57,050 nt of DNA. It comes from Shewanella surugensis. GTDB taxonomy: Bacteria; Pseudomonadota; Gammaproteobacteria; Enterobacterales; Shewanellaceae. Made by a program: the position numbers and the translations under genes. Location: the NCBI RefSeq assembly GCF_023284005.1, contig NZ_JAKIKS010000023.1, positions 1 to 57,050 on the forward strand. The letters run 5' to 3'. Below, piece after piece: positions 46,880 through 56,436 of the stretch; positions within the stretch are counted from its first letter, which is position 1, and each line of letters opens with the position of its first letter. Under the pieces are notes generated by a model. It searched no databases and was not told where the DNA came from. It worked only from the letters and a program-made list of their open reading frames with translations.

Positions 46880-47279
46880 TAGGTAGGACACCTATTGGCT
46901 ATTTAGCATTAAACTTTACCTACCAGTTTAGCGAAAACCATAGACTGCGCTCCTTAGGGAGTAGAGGATAATAAAAATGGTAACTTGTTATTCTGAATTA
47001 AATTTTACTGATATGGATGGTTACTTAGGCGTCATAGATAGGCGAAAAGGATACTGATGAGATATGATGCTCATCTATGGAAGCTATGATCAGGATGATA
47101 AAGGAAAAGTAATAAATGTCAGTGATGACTAATAACAATAAAAATGCAAGGAAAGCAGACTCAAAAAAGACGGATACCGACCGGGAAGTTGCATAGCAAG
47201 CAGGGATACTTGGAATCAAAATTAAGTGTCGATTGACACTCTTTCGATAAGGCGACAGTATTTCTGTCGCCTTTTTTTA
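46880..47279 (+). ncRNA. csrC: CsrB/CsrC-family regulatory RNA
   Basis: Thirteen GGA motifs lie on the plus strand between about 46886 and 47213 (among them AGGATAATAA, AAGGATAC, CAGGATGA and AGGGATAC), with only one on the minus strand. Several fall in small hairpin loops. The stretch ends at an excellent terminator GGCGACAG ... CTGTCGCC with seven T (47251-47278). It stands immediately upstream of yihI, as csrC does in E. coli. CsrB/C RNAs soak up the CsrA translation regulator. The 5' end is uncertain (GGTAAAGT at 46870-46877 pairs with ACTTTACC at 46913-46920). No ORF is present. Confidence 0.8.
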
Positions 47280-47568
47280 TTTCAGTCACCACACGAACAA
47301 CTGACAGAGTCGAGCTTTCTCACATAATACGATGCATTTTGACAAACCCTACCGCAGCGTTCATAAAAACACTATGGTCTACAAATAAACTAAAACCTTC
47401 GAATTTTTAGCCAAACAAGGTCATTTTAGGCTATTATTTGCAGCAAATGGTCTCATTGTGATGCAAAAAACATCAAGATCTGCTATAAAACGCGATCTAA
47501 CTCCAGTTGTAGGTTAACTTCAGTATGTTTCTCTGCACTTCAGTCTTTTCAGTTATCGAGATAAAGCT

Positions 47569-48105
47569 ATGTCCCGCAGTAAAAAAACGCGTAAAAGCAA
47601 CGAAAATGCTCCACAATCAAAATCAAGATCCAAGAAAGAAGAACGTGTTCCTACGGGCAAAAAGCAAGATTCAGGCAATAGATCTGGTAGCCGTCATAAT
47701 GAAAGTATAATCCAGGCTAATGCGAGTGGAAACACACAAAAGAATAATGATCCTCGTCATGGCAGTAAAAAGCCGATACAACTAGCGATAAAGATCGAAA
47801 AACCAAGCCCTAAAAAAGAAAAATCACCAAAAATGAGTGATGAAGATAAGCTCCTTAAGCTAGAAGACGATCCAAGGCTAAACAGTTTACTCGACATGCT
47901 TGAAGAAGGTAAAAACCTAACGGCAGATGACCAAGAATGGCTCAACAAGCAATTGACTAGAATTGAGCAATTGATGGATAAGTTAGGCATTACTGACGAA
48001 GAAGAAGTGTCAACTTCAGTCAAAACAGCGGTGACAGATGACGATCTCTTCGATAAATTTGAATCCGGTGCCGATTTACTCAAAGAGTATCAGCATAAAG
48101 ACTAA
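47569..48105 (+). CDS. yihI: Der GTPase-activating protein YihI
   Basis: The 178-residue protein has the very basic, Ser/Lys-rich N-terminal part (MSRSKKTRKSNENAPQSKS) and a conserved acidic C-terminal domain (LEDDPRLNSLLDMLEEG, LNKQLTRIEQLMDKLGI) that stimulates the ribosome-assembly GTPase Der in E. coli. The middle is low complexity and predicted disordered. It lies between the CsrC-like RNA and the DUF2489 gene, as in related bacteria. Confidence 0.93.
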   Translation: MSRSKKTRKSNENAPQSKSRSKKEERVPTGKKQDSGNRSGSRHNESIIQANASGNTQKNNDPRHGSKKPIQLAIKIEKPSPKKEKSPKMSDEDKLLKLEDDPRLNSLLDMLEEGKNLTADDQEWLNKQLTRIEQLMDKLGITDEEEVSTSVKTAVTDDDLFDKFESGADLLKEYQHKD

Positions 48106-48133
48106 TCCATAAGCGGTTTCTTTAGCAAAAAAG

Positions 48134-48159
48134 AATGCCAACGTTAAAATGTTGGCATT
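48134..48159. terminator. Hairpin between yihI and the DUF2489 gene
   Basis: AATGCCAAC (48134-48142) and GTTGGCATT (48151-48159) form a 9-bp stem. The 3' flank is ACTTTATC, so plus-strand termination would be weak; a run of A lies on the left. Confidence 0.55.
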
Positions 48160-48260
48160 ACTTTATCTTCTCCATGATCATAAAATATCATCGATGATCA
48201 GCATCATTATTATATAAATCGATAGAAATACTCATACAGCCAACTGACTAAGGACACTAA

Positions 48261-48707
48261 ATGTTCAATATTTTTACTATCTTAGGTTTAGTCATTATTG
48301 CCCTATTATCAGGTTATGCCATCAGCCTAGTGTTAAAACTTAAACAACAGAAACTGCTCACAAAGCAAGTTCAGCAGCAACAAAAAGCGGCTAATGAACG
48401 CCTAGAAAAATTACTCGATAATATTCGTTATATCGCCCAAGCCATGCTCGAAGAACGTTGTGAGCTTTCCGAAGGTGTGATGAGAATAGCAAAATTATTC
48501 GATATTTTAGGACTCTCGAGTAAAGTAGCCCTTGATTACCCCGTACTCTTTAAGCATTACAATAAAATCAAAGATCATCCTATTAAAGATCAAAGAAAAT
48601 CATTGAGTAAACAGCAACGAATGCAATTGGATTATCAGCGTATGTGTTCTGAATCAGACTTAGAATCTGCTATCCTCGAAGAAGTCAAGCGCTTAATCCA
48701 CTTATAA
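48261..48707 (+). CDS. DUF2489-family membrane-anchored protein
   Basis: The 148-residue protein has one N-terminal membrane span (residues about 6-24), a coiled-coil-like Gln/Lys-rich segment (27-52) and a conserved C-terminal helical domain including NIRYIAQAMLEERCELSEGVMRIAKLFD. This is the DUF2489 pattern known between yihI and hemN in Shewanella and Vibrio. The function is unknown. It probably faces the cytoplasm. Confidence 0.85.
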   Translation: MFNIFTILGLVIIALLSGYAISLVLKLKQQKLLTKQVQQQQKAANERLEKLLDNIRYIAQAMLEERCELSEGVMRIAKLFDILGLSSKVALDYPVLFKHYNKIKDHPIKDQRKSLSKQQRMQLDYQRMCSESDLESAILEEVKRLIHL

Positions 48708-48738
48708 TAGCTTTACAATAAATTCGATTTTCATCATC

Positions 48739-48752
48739 TAGATCAAGATCAA
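48739..48752 (+). promoter_or_regulatory. FNR (EtrA)-type box upstream of hemN
   Basis: Reverse reading gives TTGATCTTGATCTA, matching the FNR consensus TTGAT-N4-ATCAA at nine of ten positions. It is centred about 65 bp before the hemN ATG, which fits anaerobic activation of an oxygen-independent enzyme. The Shewanella FNR homologue is called EtrA. Confidence 0.65.
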
Positions 48753-48810
48753 CAAAACACTTCCAAGGCATACTTTCCTCAAATTTAATTCAAATAGAGA
48801 TTATGCCTTT

Positions 48811-50169
48811 ATGCGCTGGGATCAATCCATGATCGAAAAGTACAACCACAGTGGACCACGTTATACTTCTTACCCAACTGCGCTAGAGTTTAACGAAGGT
48901 TTTAATCAACAGCAGTTACTTGATGCCATCACTCAAAGTAACAGTAATACTCTCTCCTTGTATATACATATTCCATTCTGTGCCAAGCTTTGTTACTACT
49001 GTGGCTGCAACAAAATCATCACTCACCATCAGCACAAGGCCGATCAATATCTCGATTATTTAAAAGCCGAAATTATCAACCGAGCACCTTTATTCTCACA
49101 CTATAAGGTCACACAAATACATCTAGGTGGTGGTACACCCACATTTTTAAGCCCTAGCCAAATCCAAGCATTATTTTCTCTACTTCGCTCTCATTTCAAT
49201 ATTGCCGAAACAGGCGAATTCTCCATCGAAGTCGATCCAAGAGAAATAGAGCTATCGATGTTAGATACGCTAAAAGAAGTGGGATTTAACCGCTTATCGA
49301 TTGGGGTACAAGATTTTAATAAAGAGGTACAACGGGCCGTCAATCGAGAGCAAGACGAAACCTTTATTTTTGACCTTACTAGCAAAGCAAAACAAATGGG
49401 CTTTGTCTCTACCAATGTCGATCTCATTTATGGGCTCCCCCATCAAACCCCCATGAGTTTTGCTGAAACCATAAAAAAAATCATCACACTCGATCCAGAT
49501 CGTTTATCCGTTTTTAATTACGCCCATATCCCCTCACGTTTTGCGGCCCAGCGTAAAATTCATGATAAAGATTTACCCAATGCAAGCCAAAAACTCACCA
49601 TACTTAAGCAAACAATTGAGAGTTTAACCCAAGCTGGCTATCAATATATTGGTATGGATCACTTTGCTAAACCAGACGATGTACTCGCTCAATTGCAAAA
49701 TAAAGGGCAACTGCATCGGAACTTTCAGGGGTATACCACCCAAGAAGAATGTGACTTATTAGGTCTCGGAGTCTCTTCAATCAGTCAAATTGGACACTGT
49801 TACGCTCAAAATCAAAAAGACATCAAGCAATATTACGATGCGATAAACACGCAAGGTCACGCACTATGGAAAGGCTGTGCATTAAACCAAGATGATCACA
49901 TTCGCCGTAGCGTGATCAAACAGCTAATCTGCCACTTTGAGCTGGATATCCCGACAATAGAAGCCCAATTTGCTATCGATTTTGACGATTATTTCGCAGC
50001 GGATCTCGACTTACTACGACCTTTTATAAAAGATGAACTCGTTACTATCCATAATAGAAAAATAACCGTGCTCCCCACAGGCCGCTTATTGATCCGCAAT
50101 ATTTGCATGTGTTTTGATGTCTATATGCGTAAACATGCGAGACAACAACAATTTTCCAGAGTCATTTAA
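48811..50169 (+). CDS. hemN: Oxygen-independent coproporphyrinogen III oxidase (radical SAM)
   Basis: The 452-residue protein begins RWDQSMIEKYNHSGPRYTSYP, then carries the radical SAM cluster motif C-x3-C-x2-C in CAKLCYYC followed by GCNKIIT. LHLGGGTPTFLSP, EVDPREI and IGVQDFNKEVQRAVNR are further HemN hallmarks. It converts coproporphyrinogen III to protoporphyrinogen IX without oxygen, in anaerobic haem synthesis. An FNR-type site lies upstream and a bidirectional terminator follows. Confidence 0.96.
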   Translation: MRWDQSMIEKYNHSGPRYTSYPTALEFNEGFNQQQLLDAITQSNSNTLSLYIHIPFCAKLCYYCGCNKIITHHQHKADQYLDYLKAEIINRAPLFSHYKVTQIHLGGGTPTFLSPSQIQALFSLLRSHFNIAETGEFSIEVDPREIELSMLDTLKEVGFNRLSIGVQDFNKEVQRAVNREQDETFIFDLTSKAKQMGFVSTNVDLIYGLPHQTPMSFAETIKKIITLDPDRLSVFNYAHIPSRFAAQRKIHDKDLPNASQKLTILKQTIESLTQAGYQYIGMDHFAKPDDVLAQLQNKGQLHRNFQGYTTQEECDLLGLGVSSISQIGHCYAQNQKDIKQYYDAINTQGHALWKGCALNQDDHIRRSVIKQLICHFELDIPTIEAQFAIDFDDYFAADLDLLRPFIKDELVTIHNRKITVLPTGRLLIRNICMCFDVYMRKHARQQQFSRVI

Positions 50170-50175
50170 TTTAAC

Positions 50176-50203
50176 AAAAAAAAACCGGCAAACGCCGGTT
50201 TTT
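50176..50203. terminator. Bidirectional terminator between hemN and add
   Basis: AAAACCGGC (50181-50189) pairs with GCCGGTTTT (50194-50202) around AAAC, with A runs on the left and T runs on the right. It serves hemN (plus) and add (minus), which converge on it. Confidence 0.9.
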
Positions 50204-50229
50204 AGTTCATTGTTATCAGTAATGCTTTA

Positions 50230-51225
50230 TTAAGCTTTCGATAAATACAACGCTTTACGTTCGCTATCCGATAAGAATGCCATTTCGACACCATTACGCT
50301 GTAATCTTGATAACTCAGCAGCACTGAAACCCATTTCAGTACGAACAGCATTATATTCATGCTTGATATCAATCGCGCTGACACCAGGATCATCAGTATT
50401 CAAGCCGACTAAGACACCCGCCTCCATAAATTGACGCAGCGGATGAATCTGATAATTAGCGACCGTTGAAGTATGCAAATTACTCGTTGGACATGATTCA
50501 ATACCAATTTTATTTTTGGCTAAATACTCCATTAGCTTAATATCATGAATGGCATTAACCCCATGACCAATACGCGTTGCACCTAAAGATTCTATCGCCT
50601 GCCAAATACTCTCCGCCCCAGCAGCTTCACCCGCATGGGCTGTAATGGCTAAACCAGCATCGCGAGCTTTTTTAAAGTGTGTGGTAAATAAATCCCCCGG
50701 AAAACCGAGTTCGTCACCTGCAATATCCATCGCCACTAAATGCTGTTTTTGAGTCAATAATGCATCCAGCTCTTGCTGGCATGCTTGTTGCCCAAATGAA
50801 CGCGACAAAATACCAATTAAGTTCACCTTCACAGAATGATCTTTCACACCTGATTTAATACCATCTATCAAGGCTTCAACCACACCTTCGAGCGGCAATT
50901 TATGTGTCATGGCCATATAATAAGGGCTAAAACGCAGTTCGGTATAATCCAAACCTGATAAGGCTGCATCAGCAACATTTTCATAGGCAACACGTTTTAC
51001 CGCGTCCAAATCGGCTAATACTGCTACCATCCAATCTAGCTTTTTCAAAAAAGCGATTAAATCGTTTTCTTTACCCTGTATTTGTACAAATGGTGCTAAT
51101 TCGTCCAATGAATTCGCCGGTAAGGCGATATTATGCTGGTGTCCCAAATCCCATATTGTCTCCACCCGAATATTACCGTCTAGGTGTCGGTGGAGATCCA
51201 CCAGTGGAATAGATGTATCGATCAT
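50230..51225 (-). CDS. add: Adenosine deaminase
   Basis: The 331-residue protein has the metal site DLHRHLDG (His12, His14), HAGEAAG, the catalytic segment ATRIGHG, and the second-metal/proton-shuttle NTDDPGVS. It deaminates adenosine to inosine in purine salvage. All the catalytic residues are present and the length is close to the 333-residue E. coli enzyme. It is convergent with hemN. Its promoter region is followed by a MITE. Confidence 0.96.
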   Translation of the reverse strand: MIDTSIPLVDLHRHLDGNIRVETIWDLGHQHNIALPANSLDELAPFVQIQGKENDLIAFLKKLDWMVAVLADLDAVKRVAYENVADAALSGLDYTELRFSPYYMAMTHKLPLEGVVEALIDGIKSGVKDHSVKVNLIGILSRSFGQQACQQELDALLTQKQHLVAMDIAGDELGFPGDLFTTHFKKARDAGLAITAHAGEAAGAESIWQAIESLGATRIGHGVNAIHDIKLMEYLAKNKIGIESCPTSNLHTSTVANYQIHPLRQFMEAGVLVGLNTDDPGVSAIDIKHEYNAVRTEMGFSAAELSRLQRNGVEMAFLSDSERKALYLSKA

Positions 51226-51365
51226 TTTTAACCCCTATGTCTACCACTCAGCCAATCATCTCGTTAATTAGCGCTGAGTTGCGCGCAATGATATCACGGC
51301 TAACCCCAGTCTTTCTGGCTTTCTCAACATCTTTTAATCATGTAACATTAAAAACAGAACAACTA

Positions 51366-51676
51366 TACCCGTGATACTTCAAGATGCAGGATTCAGCTGG
51401 AATTAAAAGCCTTGTAGGCAAGGTCGTTAATTGCTCCTGCATTAATGACATTCCCGTCATCCATGACGGTCTTCTTGAGCAGATGACCTAGTGATTCTAA
51501 GTTAATGCTCAATAACGCAGAACAAAAGGCTTTTAAACCAGCCTATTAGGATCCATTAAAGCCAACCACTTCTGTGTTGCATGCTTTTAAAAGGTGCCGA
51601 CATTCCCGCAATCATGCGCCTTAAATTGATTGGTTTTACTGGCTCTGAAAACATGCATCTTGAAGCATCACGGGTA
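51366..51676 (-). repeat. MITE-like inverted-repeat element, copy B (311 bp)
   Basis: Terminal inverted repeats TACCCGTGATACTTCAAG plus ATGCA (51366-51388) and, with one change, at 51654-51676. Read in reverse it aligns with copy A over the whole length except for about 50 bp around 51450-51480 that copy A lacks; this holds the module CTGCTCAAGAAGACCG shared with the relic at 40463. Both ends show TA. It lies in the 519 bp between add and the DUF885 gene; nothing else was found there. Confidence 0.92.
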
Positions 51677-51744
51677 TTAATACTATTTACATTTAACATC
51701 CAGCATAATAGATCCATAATAAGAACACATTAAGAGTCCATTTA

Positions 51745-53550
51745 ATGTATCGATCTCTGCTTTCTGTACTCCTCATTACCAGCTTAAATGCTTGCCAATC
51801 ACCTCAAGATCAAGTAAATACTCATACTGAAACCGATAATCAATTATTAATTAAGCCCAATCCTTTAAGCACGCAACTCAACACAGTTATAGACCAAGCA
51901 TGGCAGCTCAGGTTGAAAGGCGAGCCCGCCCTCGCTTACACATTAGGCGATCAAACAGCCGCAGGAAAAATTGCCGATCTTTCGCCATCAACGCTTTTAA
52001 AACACAATCAACAACGACAAACATTATTAAATCAACTCGCTCAGCTCCCTACATCAGATCTATCAAAGATGGAACAAATCAACCGACAGATCTTAACCGA
52101 TCAACTTCAAGACGCCGTCGATCGTTATCATTTTAATATGCACTACCTACCATTAACGGCCGAAGGGGGATTTCATACCGACATAGCCAGTATTAGCAAA
52201 AAACGTTTCCAGAATGAACAAGATTACCAACACTATTTAGGTCAGCTAGCAGTATTTCCTCACTACTTTAAACAACAAACTGCTTGGTTAAAACAAGGCA
52301 TAAAAAGCGGTATAACCTTACCGAAAATAACACTAATAGGATTTGAAAATAGCATTAGTGCTTTTATTGTTCCAGTGCAGGAAAGCGGGTATTACACCCC
52401 TTTTAAAACCTTCCCGGCTCATTTCAGTGAACAACAAAAAGCAAAACTACTTACACAAGGAGAGGCGCTTATTCGTCAAAATGTTCTTCCCTCATATCGT
52501 GCTTTTTATCACTTCATGACAAATGAATACTTACCAAATGCACGCACCAATATTGCGGCGACACACCGGCCTAATGGTCAAGCTTTCTATGAAAATAGAG
52601 TGCGTTATTACACCACACGTAATATGACCGCTGATGAAGTTCATAAACTAGGATTACAAGAAGTAAAACGTATTCGTCAGGCAATGAAAACCATCATCGA
52701 TGAACTGAAATTTGCAGGTAGCTTTGCTGAATTCTTGCATTTCTTACGTAACGACCCTCAATTTTATGCCACCAGTCCCGAACAACTATTAAAAGAAGCC
52801 GCCTTCATTGCTAAAAAAGCCGATGCTATATTACCTCGATATTTTACCCAGTTGCCCAGTACGCCCTACGGCATTGCAGCTGTTCCCGCCGAAATTGCCC
52901 CCAAATACACCACTGGGCGTTACCTAAACAGCAATAGCGATGATGAACCCGGCTATTATTGGGTAAATACCTACGCACTCAACAAGCGCCCACTCTATGA
53001 ACTCGAAGCCTTAACCTTACATGAAGCAGTACCAGGTCATCATCTACAAATATCACTCAATCAATCCTTAACCCAATTACCCAACTTCCGCCGTTACAGC
53101 TATATCTCGGCTTTCGGAGAAGGCTGGGGACTCTATGCTGAATATTTAGGGCTAGAAGCAGGCTTTTATCAAGATCCTTACAGTAATTTTGGTAGACTCA
53201 CTTATGAAATGTGGCGCGCAGCACGTTTAGTGGTCGATACCGGCATGCATGCCAAAGGTTGGAGTCGGCAACAAGCCATCGATTTTATGGCCAACAATAC
53301 CGCACTGTCATTACATAACGTCACCACCGAAATAGACCGATATATCACTTGGCCAGGCCAATCCCTCTCTTACAAAATAGGTGAATTGACCATTAAAAAA
53401 TTACGCCTACAGGCAGAGCAAGCACTTGGAGCACAATTTGATTTACGCGCTTTTCACGATGCTATTTTAGAACATGGTTCCGTGCCAATGACCATTCTAG
53501 AACAACAAATACAAGACTTCATTCATACTCAACAGAAAAATATTCTCTAA
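51745..53550 (+). CDS. DUF885-family lipoprotein, probable metalloprotease-like enzyme
   Basis: The 601-residue protein has a signal peptide with lipobox LNAC (Cys17), and a long helical domain. LEALTLHEAVPGHHLQISL (near 424-442) has the HEAVPGHH motif, a HExxxxHH-like metal-binding arrangement found in DUF885 proteins. FGEGWGLYAEYLG supplies a further glutamate, as in related gluzincin folds. It is likely an outer- or periplasm-facing, membrane-anchored peptidase, but substrate and activity are not established. It seems monocistronic. Confidence 0.9.
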   Translation: MYRSLLSVLLITSLNACQSPQDQVNTHTETDNQLLIKPNPLSTQLNTVIDQAWQLRLKGEPALAYTLGDQTAAGKIADLSPSTLLKHNQQRQTLLNQLAQLPTSDLSKMEQINRQILTDQLQDAVDRYHFNMHYLPLTAEGGFHTDIASISKKRFQNEQDYQHYLGQLAVFPHYFKQQTAWLKQGIKSGITLPKITLIGFENSISAFIVPVQESGYYTPFKTFPAHFSEQQKAKLLTQGEALIRQNVLPSYRAFYHFMTNEYLPNARTNIAATHRPNGQAFYENRVRYYTTRNMTADEVHKLGLQEVKRIRQAMKTIIDELKFAGSFAEFLHFLRNDPQFYATSPEQLLKEAAFIAKKADAILPRYFTQLPSTPYGIAAVPAEIAPKYTTGRYLNSNSDDEPGYYWVNTYALNKRPLYELEALTLHEAVPGHHLQISLNQSLTQLPNFRRYSYISAFGEGWGLYAEYLGLEAGFYQDPYSNFGRLTYEMWRAARLVVDTGMHAKGWSRQQAIDFMANNTALSLHNVTTEIDRYITWPGQSLSYKIGELTIKKLRLQAEQALGAQFDLRAFHDAILEHGSVPMTILEQQIQDFIHTQQKNIL

Positions 53551-53734
53551 GCGGAAGTGATCATAACAACAAATTATCATAAACAGAGCTTATTAGGAGC
53601 TCTGTTAGCCCCTCAACTGACTGCATCACGAAAACACTGAATTTACCTAACACAAGATCTCTTTACTTAAATTTATTGGTTAAGCTCATTTATTTGTTAC
53701 ACTAAGCTAAGCATACTCAATTACATCAGTCATC

Positions 53735-54766
53735 ATGCCCAGAATTGCACCTAGCAGCTCCAAATCCGATCCCATATCCAAAAAAGTAAATGTATTTTCT
53801 TCTGCAACACAAAACAATACCAAAGAGCAGCAAGCATTTTGGGAACAAGTATCCCAATCAACACTACTCACATCCAATAAACTGCATTTGGCTTATTGCT
53901 TTATACTACACCCGAATGCAGATCGGGCCATTGTGATCAGTAGTGGCCGAATCGAGTCTTACTTAAAATATAAAGAACTCATGTTCGATTTATATCAGCA
54001 AGGCTACAGCATTTATATGCTAGATCATCGTGGACAAGGTTTATCCAGCCGCCTAACCTTGAATCCTCAGCAAGGGCACATTGATAAGTTTTCTACCTAT
54101 ATTAATGACTTTACTTGTTTTATTGAAACTGTTGTCCAACCTCACCAGCATAAGGAACTGTTCTTACTTGGGCATTCTATGGGCGGCACTATCGGCACAC
54201 TTTACATGCAAAATCAGCCCAATGTATTTAAGGCAGCTGCATTTTCGGCACCTATGTATGGCATAAAACTTCCCATCAGTCGTCGTTTTATTCGTTGGTT
54301 GGCTGAAAGGATCGATACAAGTCGTATCAGACGTGAGCCCAACTATATTTTGGGTGGTAAAGATTATGAATCCACGCCTTTTAATAAGAATCAGCTCACT
54401 CATAGCCAAGAACGCTATCAAGCAATGCTTAAACTTTATCAACAACATCCACAAATGCAGCTAGGCTCACCAACAAACCATTGGTTAGTTGAAGCCATCG
54501 ATGCGGCAGAAGAAGCCGTGTTAGCCGCACAAACCCCACCCGTTCCACTGTTAATTTTACAAGCAGGTAGAGACAGTGTCGTTGACAATCGCGCTCAAAA
54601 TAGAGCCGCGGGGATTTTATCTAAAATCCACACGAGCTCTCAACATCAACAATGCCAACTCATCTCCATCCCGAATGCTCGTCATGAAATTTTCTTCGAA
54701 AATGATAAAACCAGAAATTTAGCACTCAATAGCATTATTGATTTTTTTGAACTGCATGCTGAATAA
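53735..54766 (+). CDS. pldB: Lysophospholipase L2-type alpha/beta hydrolase
   Basis: The 343-residue protein has the alpha/beta-hydrolase landmarks: DHRGQGLSSR, the nucleophile elbow GHSMGGTIGTLYM, an acid in LILQAGRDSVVDNRAQ, and the catalytic His in PNARHEIFFE. FSAPMYGIKLP is typical of PldB. It hydrolyses 2-acyl or 1-acyl lysophospholipids at the inner membrane. There is no signal peptide. The first 25 residues are Ser/Lys-rich and could be an alternative N-terminus. It is followed by a small hairpin (54819-54840). Confidence 0.92.
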   Translation: MPRIAPSSSKSDPISKKVNVFSSATQNNTKEQQAFWEQVSQSTLLTSNKLHLAYCFILHPNADRAIVISSGRIESYLKYKELMFDLYQQGYSIYMLDHRGQGLSSRLTLNPQQGHIDKFSTYINDFTCFIETVVQPHQHKELFLLGHSMGGTIGTLYMQNQPNVFKAAAFSAPMYGIKLPISRRFIRWLAERIDTSRIRREPNYILGGKDYESTPFNKNQLTHSQERYQAMLKLYQQHPQMQLGSPTNHWLVEAIDAAEEAVLAAQTPPVPLLILQAGRDSVVDNRAQNRAAGILSKIHTSSQHQQCQLISIPNARHEIFFENDKTRNLALNSIIDFFELHAE

Positions 54767-54866
54767 TATGCCCATTAGAGCGTTTTCTTTGTTTATTTTT
54801 TACCATCTGGCAGCTCAATGAACCTGTGACTTTCAGGTTCAACCATCGCCACCTCTTTAGCCGGAG

Positions 54867-55085
54867 ATGCCAGTAATAACGCCGAGAATGCTATCGCTGA
54901 GGAATATAACTGGGGAAGTCATCACACTGGGGGAGTATATTTATAAAGATAATAATCAACAAATTACAGCATGCGCTACTCAAGTGATGACTCAACTCAA
55001 TATCATGTGGACTATCTTCATCGGCGCTGCCGTCACCTTGCTGCTCACACCACTAATTAAACGTTGGATAGGAAAGGTTGATTAA
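54867..55085 (+). pseudogene. Possible C-terminal remnant of a polytopic membrane transporter
   Basis: The 72-residue frame ends in a membrane helix (MWTIFIGAAVTLLLTPLIKRW, about 46-66) after an amphipathic segment. This looks like the last span of a multi-spanning transporter, such as an MFS/POT protein. In another frame just upstream, 54842-54925 encodes IATSLAGDASNNAENAIAEEY, interrupted by a stop, so the region may be frameshifted remains. There is no good ribosome site. Family assignment is a guess, and a small real gene is not excluded. Confidence 0.4.
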
Positions 55086-55189
55086 CCTGCCATTAAGACT
55101 GTGGGCTACCATATTAATAATCTCCTGATGCTAATAGTAGTATGCTTTACACCGCTATTATTACCTTCTGACGTATTTTAGAAAATCAA

Positions 55190-55501
55190 TTAAGACTTAT
55201 TTGATGTAATATATTTAAACGTTAACTCTACTGAAGCACAACGTACAAATGGCACTCCATCCCTAGTAATAGCCTCTACAGTCACTAAACTTTTATGCTT
55301 TTCTTCACAATAGGCATTAGCCTCTCGATATAAATCAACTTTAGTCCCTTCTCCAGAGCTAAAACCACAGGCTGCGCTTTTCTTAGAAACAATGAAAATG
55401 CTTTCACCTATCGGTACCACCCCCGAGCTCGTACAAGCCGTCAATGTAAAAAAGCTCAATGTGAGCATCACTATGCTCATCTTTATTTCCCTATCCTTCA
55501 T
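55190..55501 (-). CDS. Small lipoprotein of unknown function
   Basis: The 103-residue product has a signal peptide ending in the lipobox LTAC (Cys23 from the first Met). The mature part of about 80 residues has three cysteines and no known motif. The first ATG has GAGG seven bases upstream; the Met at residue 8 also has a purine-rich site. It may be an outer-membrane lipoprotein, since Thr and Ser follow the Cys and there is no Asp. It is preceded and followed by non-coding sequence. No family is recognised. Confidence 0.75.
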   Translation of the reverse strand: MKDREIKMSIVMLTLSFFTLTACTSSGVVPIGESIFIVSKKSAACGFSSGEGTKVDLYREANAYCEEKHKSLVTVEAITRDGVPFVRCASVELTFKYITSNKS

Positions 55502-55768
55502 CTTTTAACCTCTACCCCTGCACTCAATCACTATACCCCAGTACAGTGCACACCTACGCAGCGACATCATAAACGTAACACCTATAACAAACACAAGAAA
55601 ACTCAATAAGCGCAACATATCAGCCACAGTATTTTACATGCATGTCGCTTTAGTCTTTCGTGGATGCTGTCAAAGGATGACAAATGTTAAACAGCAATCA
55701 TCAATAGCCTACTAAGCTCTGTCATCGTAACAGTAGCAAGAGTCATCGTTAAACATCAGGGAAAACAT

Positions 55769-56305
55769 ATGCAGGATAACTTCTACTTACCAATTAATAT
55801 TAATGAATTAACGGTTGTTGCGTCTTGCATAACGAGCATTATGATAAGTGCTGGACTCATTTTTATATACAATACCTCCCTCAATAGAAGACTGAATAAC
55901 AAAGTTCATCATATTCTTTCAAAATGCTTAAATAATAGAGCGACAGTCACCGCATATAAGCAATATCAGTGGTTACATGATATCTACCTAGACTCACTGA
56001 ACATTCAACCCTTAAAAAGACACATCGACTATATCCATGTCATCAAAATCTACTCAGAATTTAAAAATATCTTCGAGCAAGCCGCCCCCTTTTTAGACAT
56101 TGATAGTAAAAAGCGCATCAAAGAAAAACAACTTAAGGGCGAACAATACCTTGCCCTATTAACCTATAGACACAGTAATGGGCTCATAATCACCCAAAAT
56201 CAAGTAAACGAAATAAAAACGCTTAAAGTGATGTTCATCCAAGAAACCCAATATGCATTAGCTAAAAATCTAGACTCGCTTTCAAGCTATATTCCTGCGC
56301 TTTAA
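55769..56305 (+). CDS. Hypothetical protein with one N-terminal membrane segment (178 aa)
   Basis: Residues about 14-34 form a hydrophobic membrane span, followed by a helix-rich cytoplasmic or periplasmic domain with many Lys, Asn and Ile residues and no Cys-based motif. No ribosome site better than GGGAAA is visible before the ATG. I recognise no family; the base composition is AT-rich, like the neighbouring small genes. It could belong to an accessory region. Confidence 0.6.
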   Translation: MQDNFYLPININELTVVASCITSIMISAGLIFIYNTSLNRRLNNKVHHILSKCLNNRATVTAYKQYQWLHDIYLDSLNIQPLKRHIDYIHVIKIYSEFKNIFEQAAPFLDIDSKKRIKEKQLKGEQYLALLTYRHSNGLIITQNQVNEIKTLKVMFIQETQYALAKNLDSLSSYIPAL

Positions 56306-56436
56306 TATCACGCTCACTTTCAAAATTTATCTCACATTGTGCCATTATTACCTAAAATAAAAGAACTGTTCATGAAAACTAACACCGATTAATGAAAGCC
56401 ACCATACAGTCAGGGTTCACTTAACGCACAAGGACG

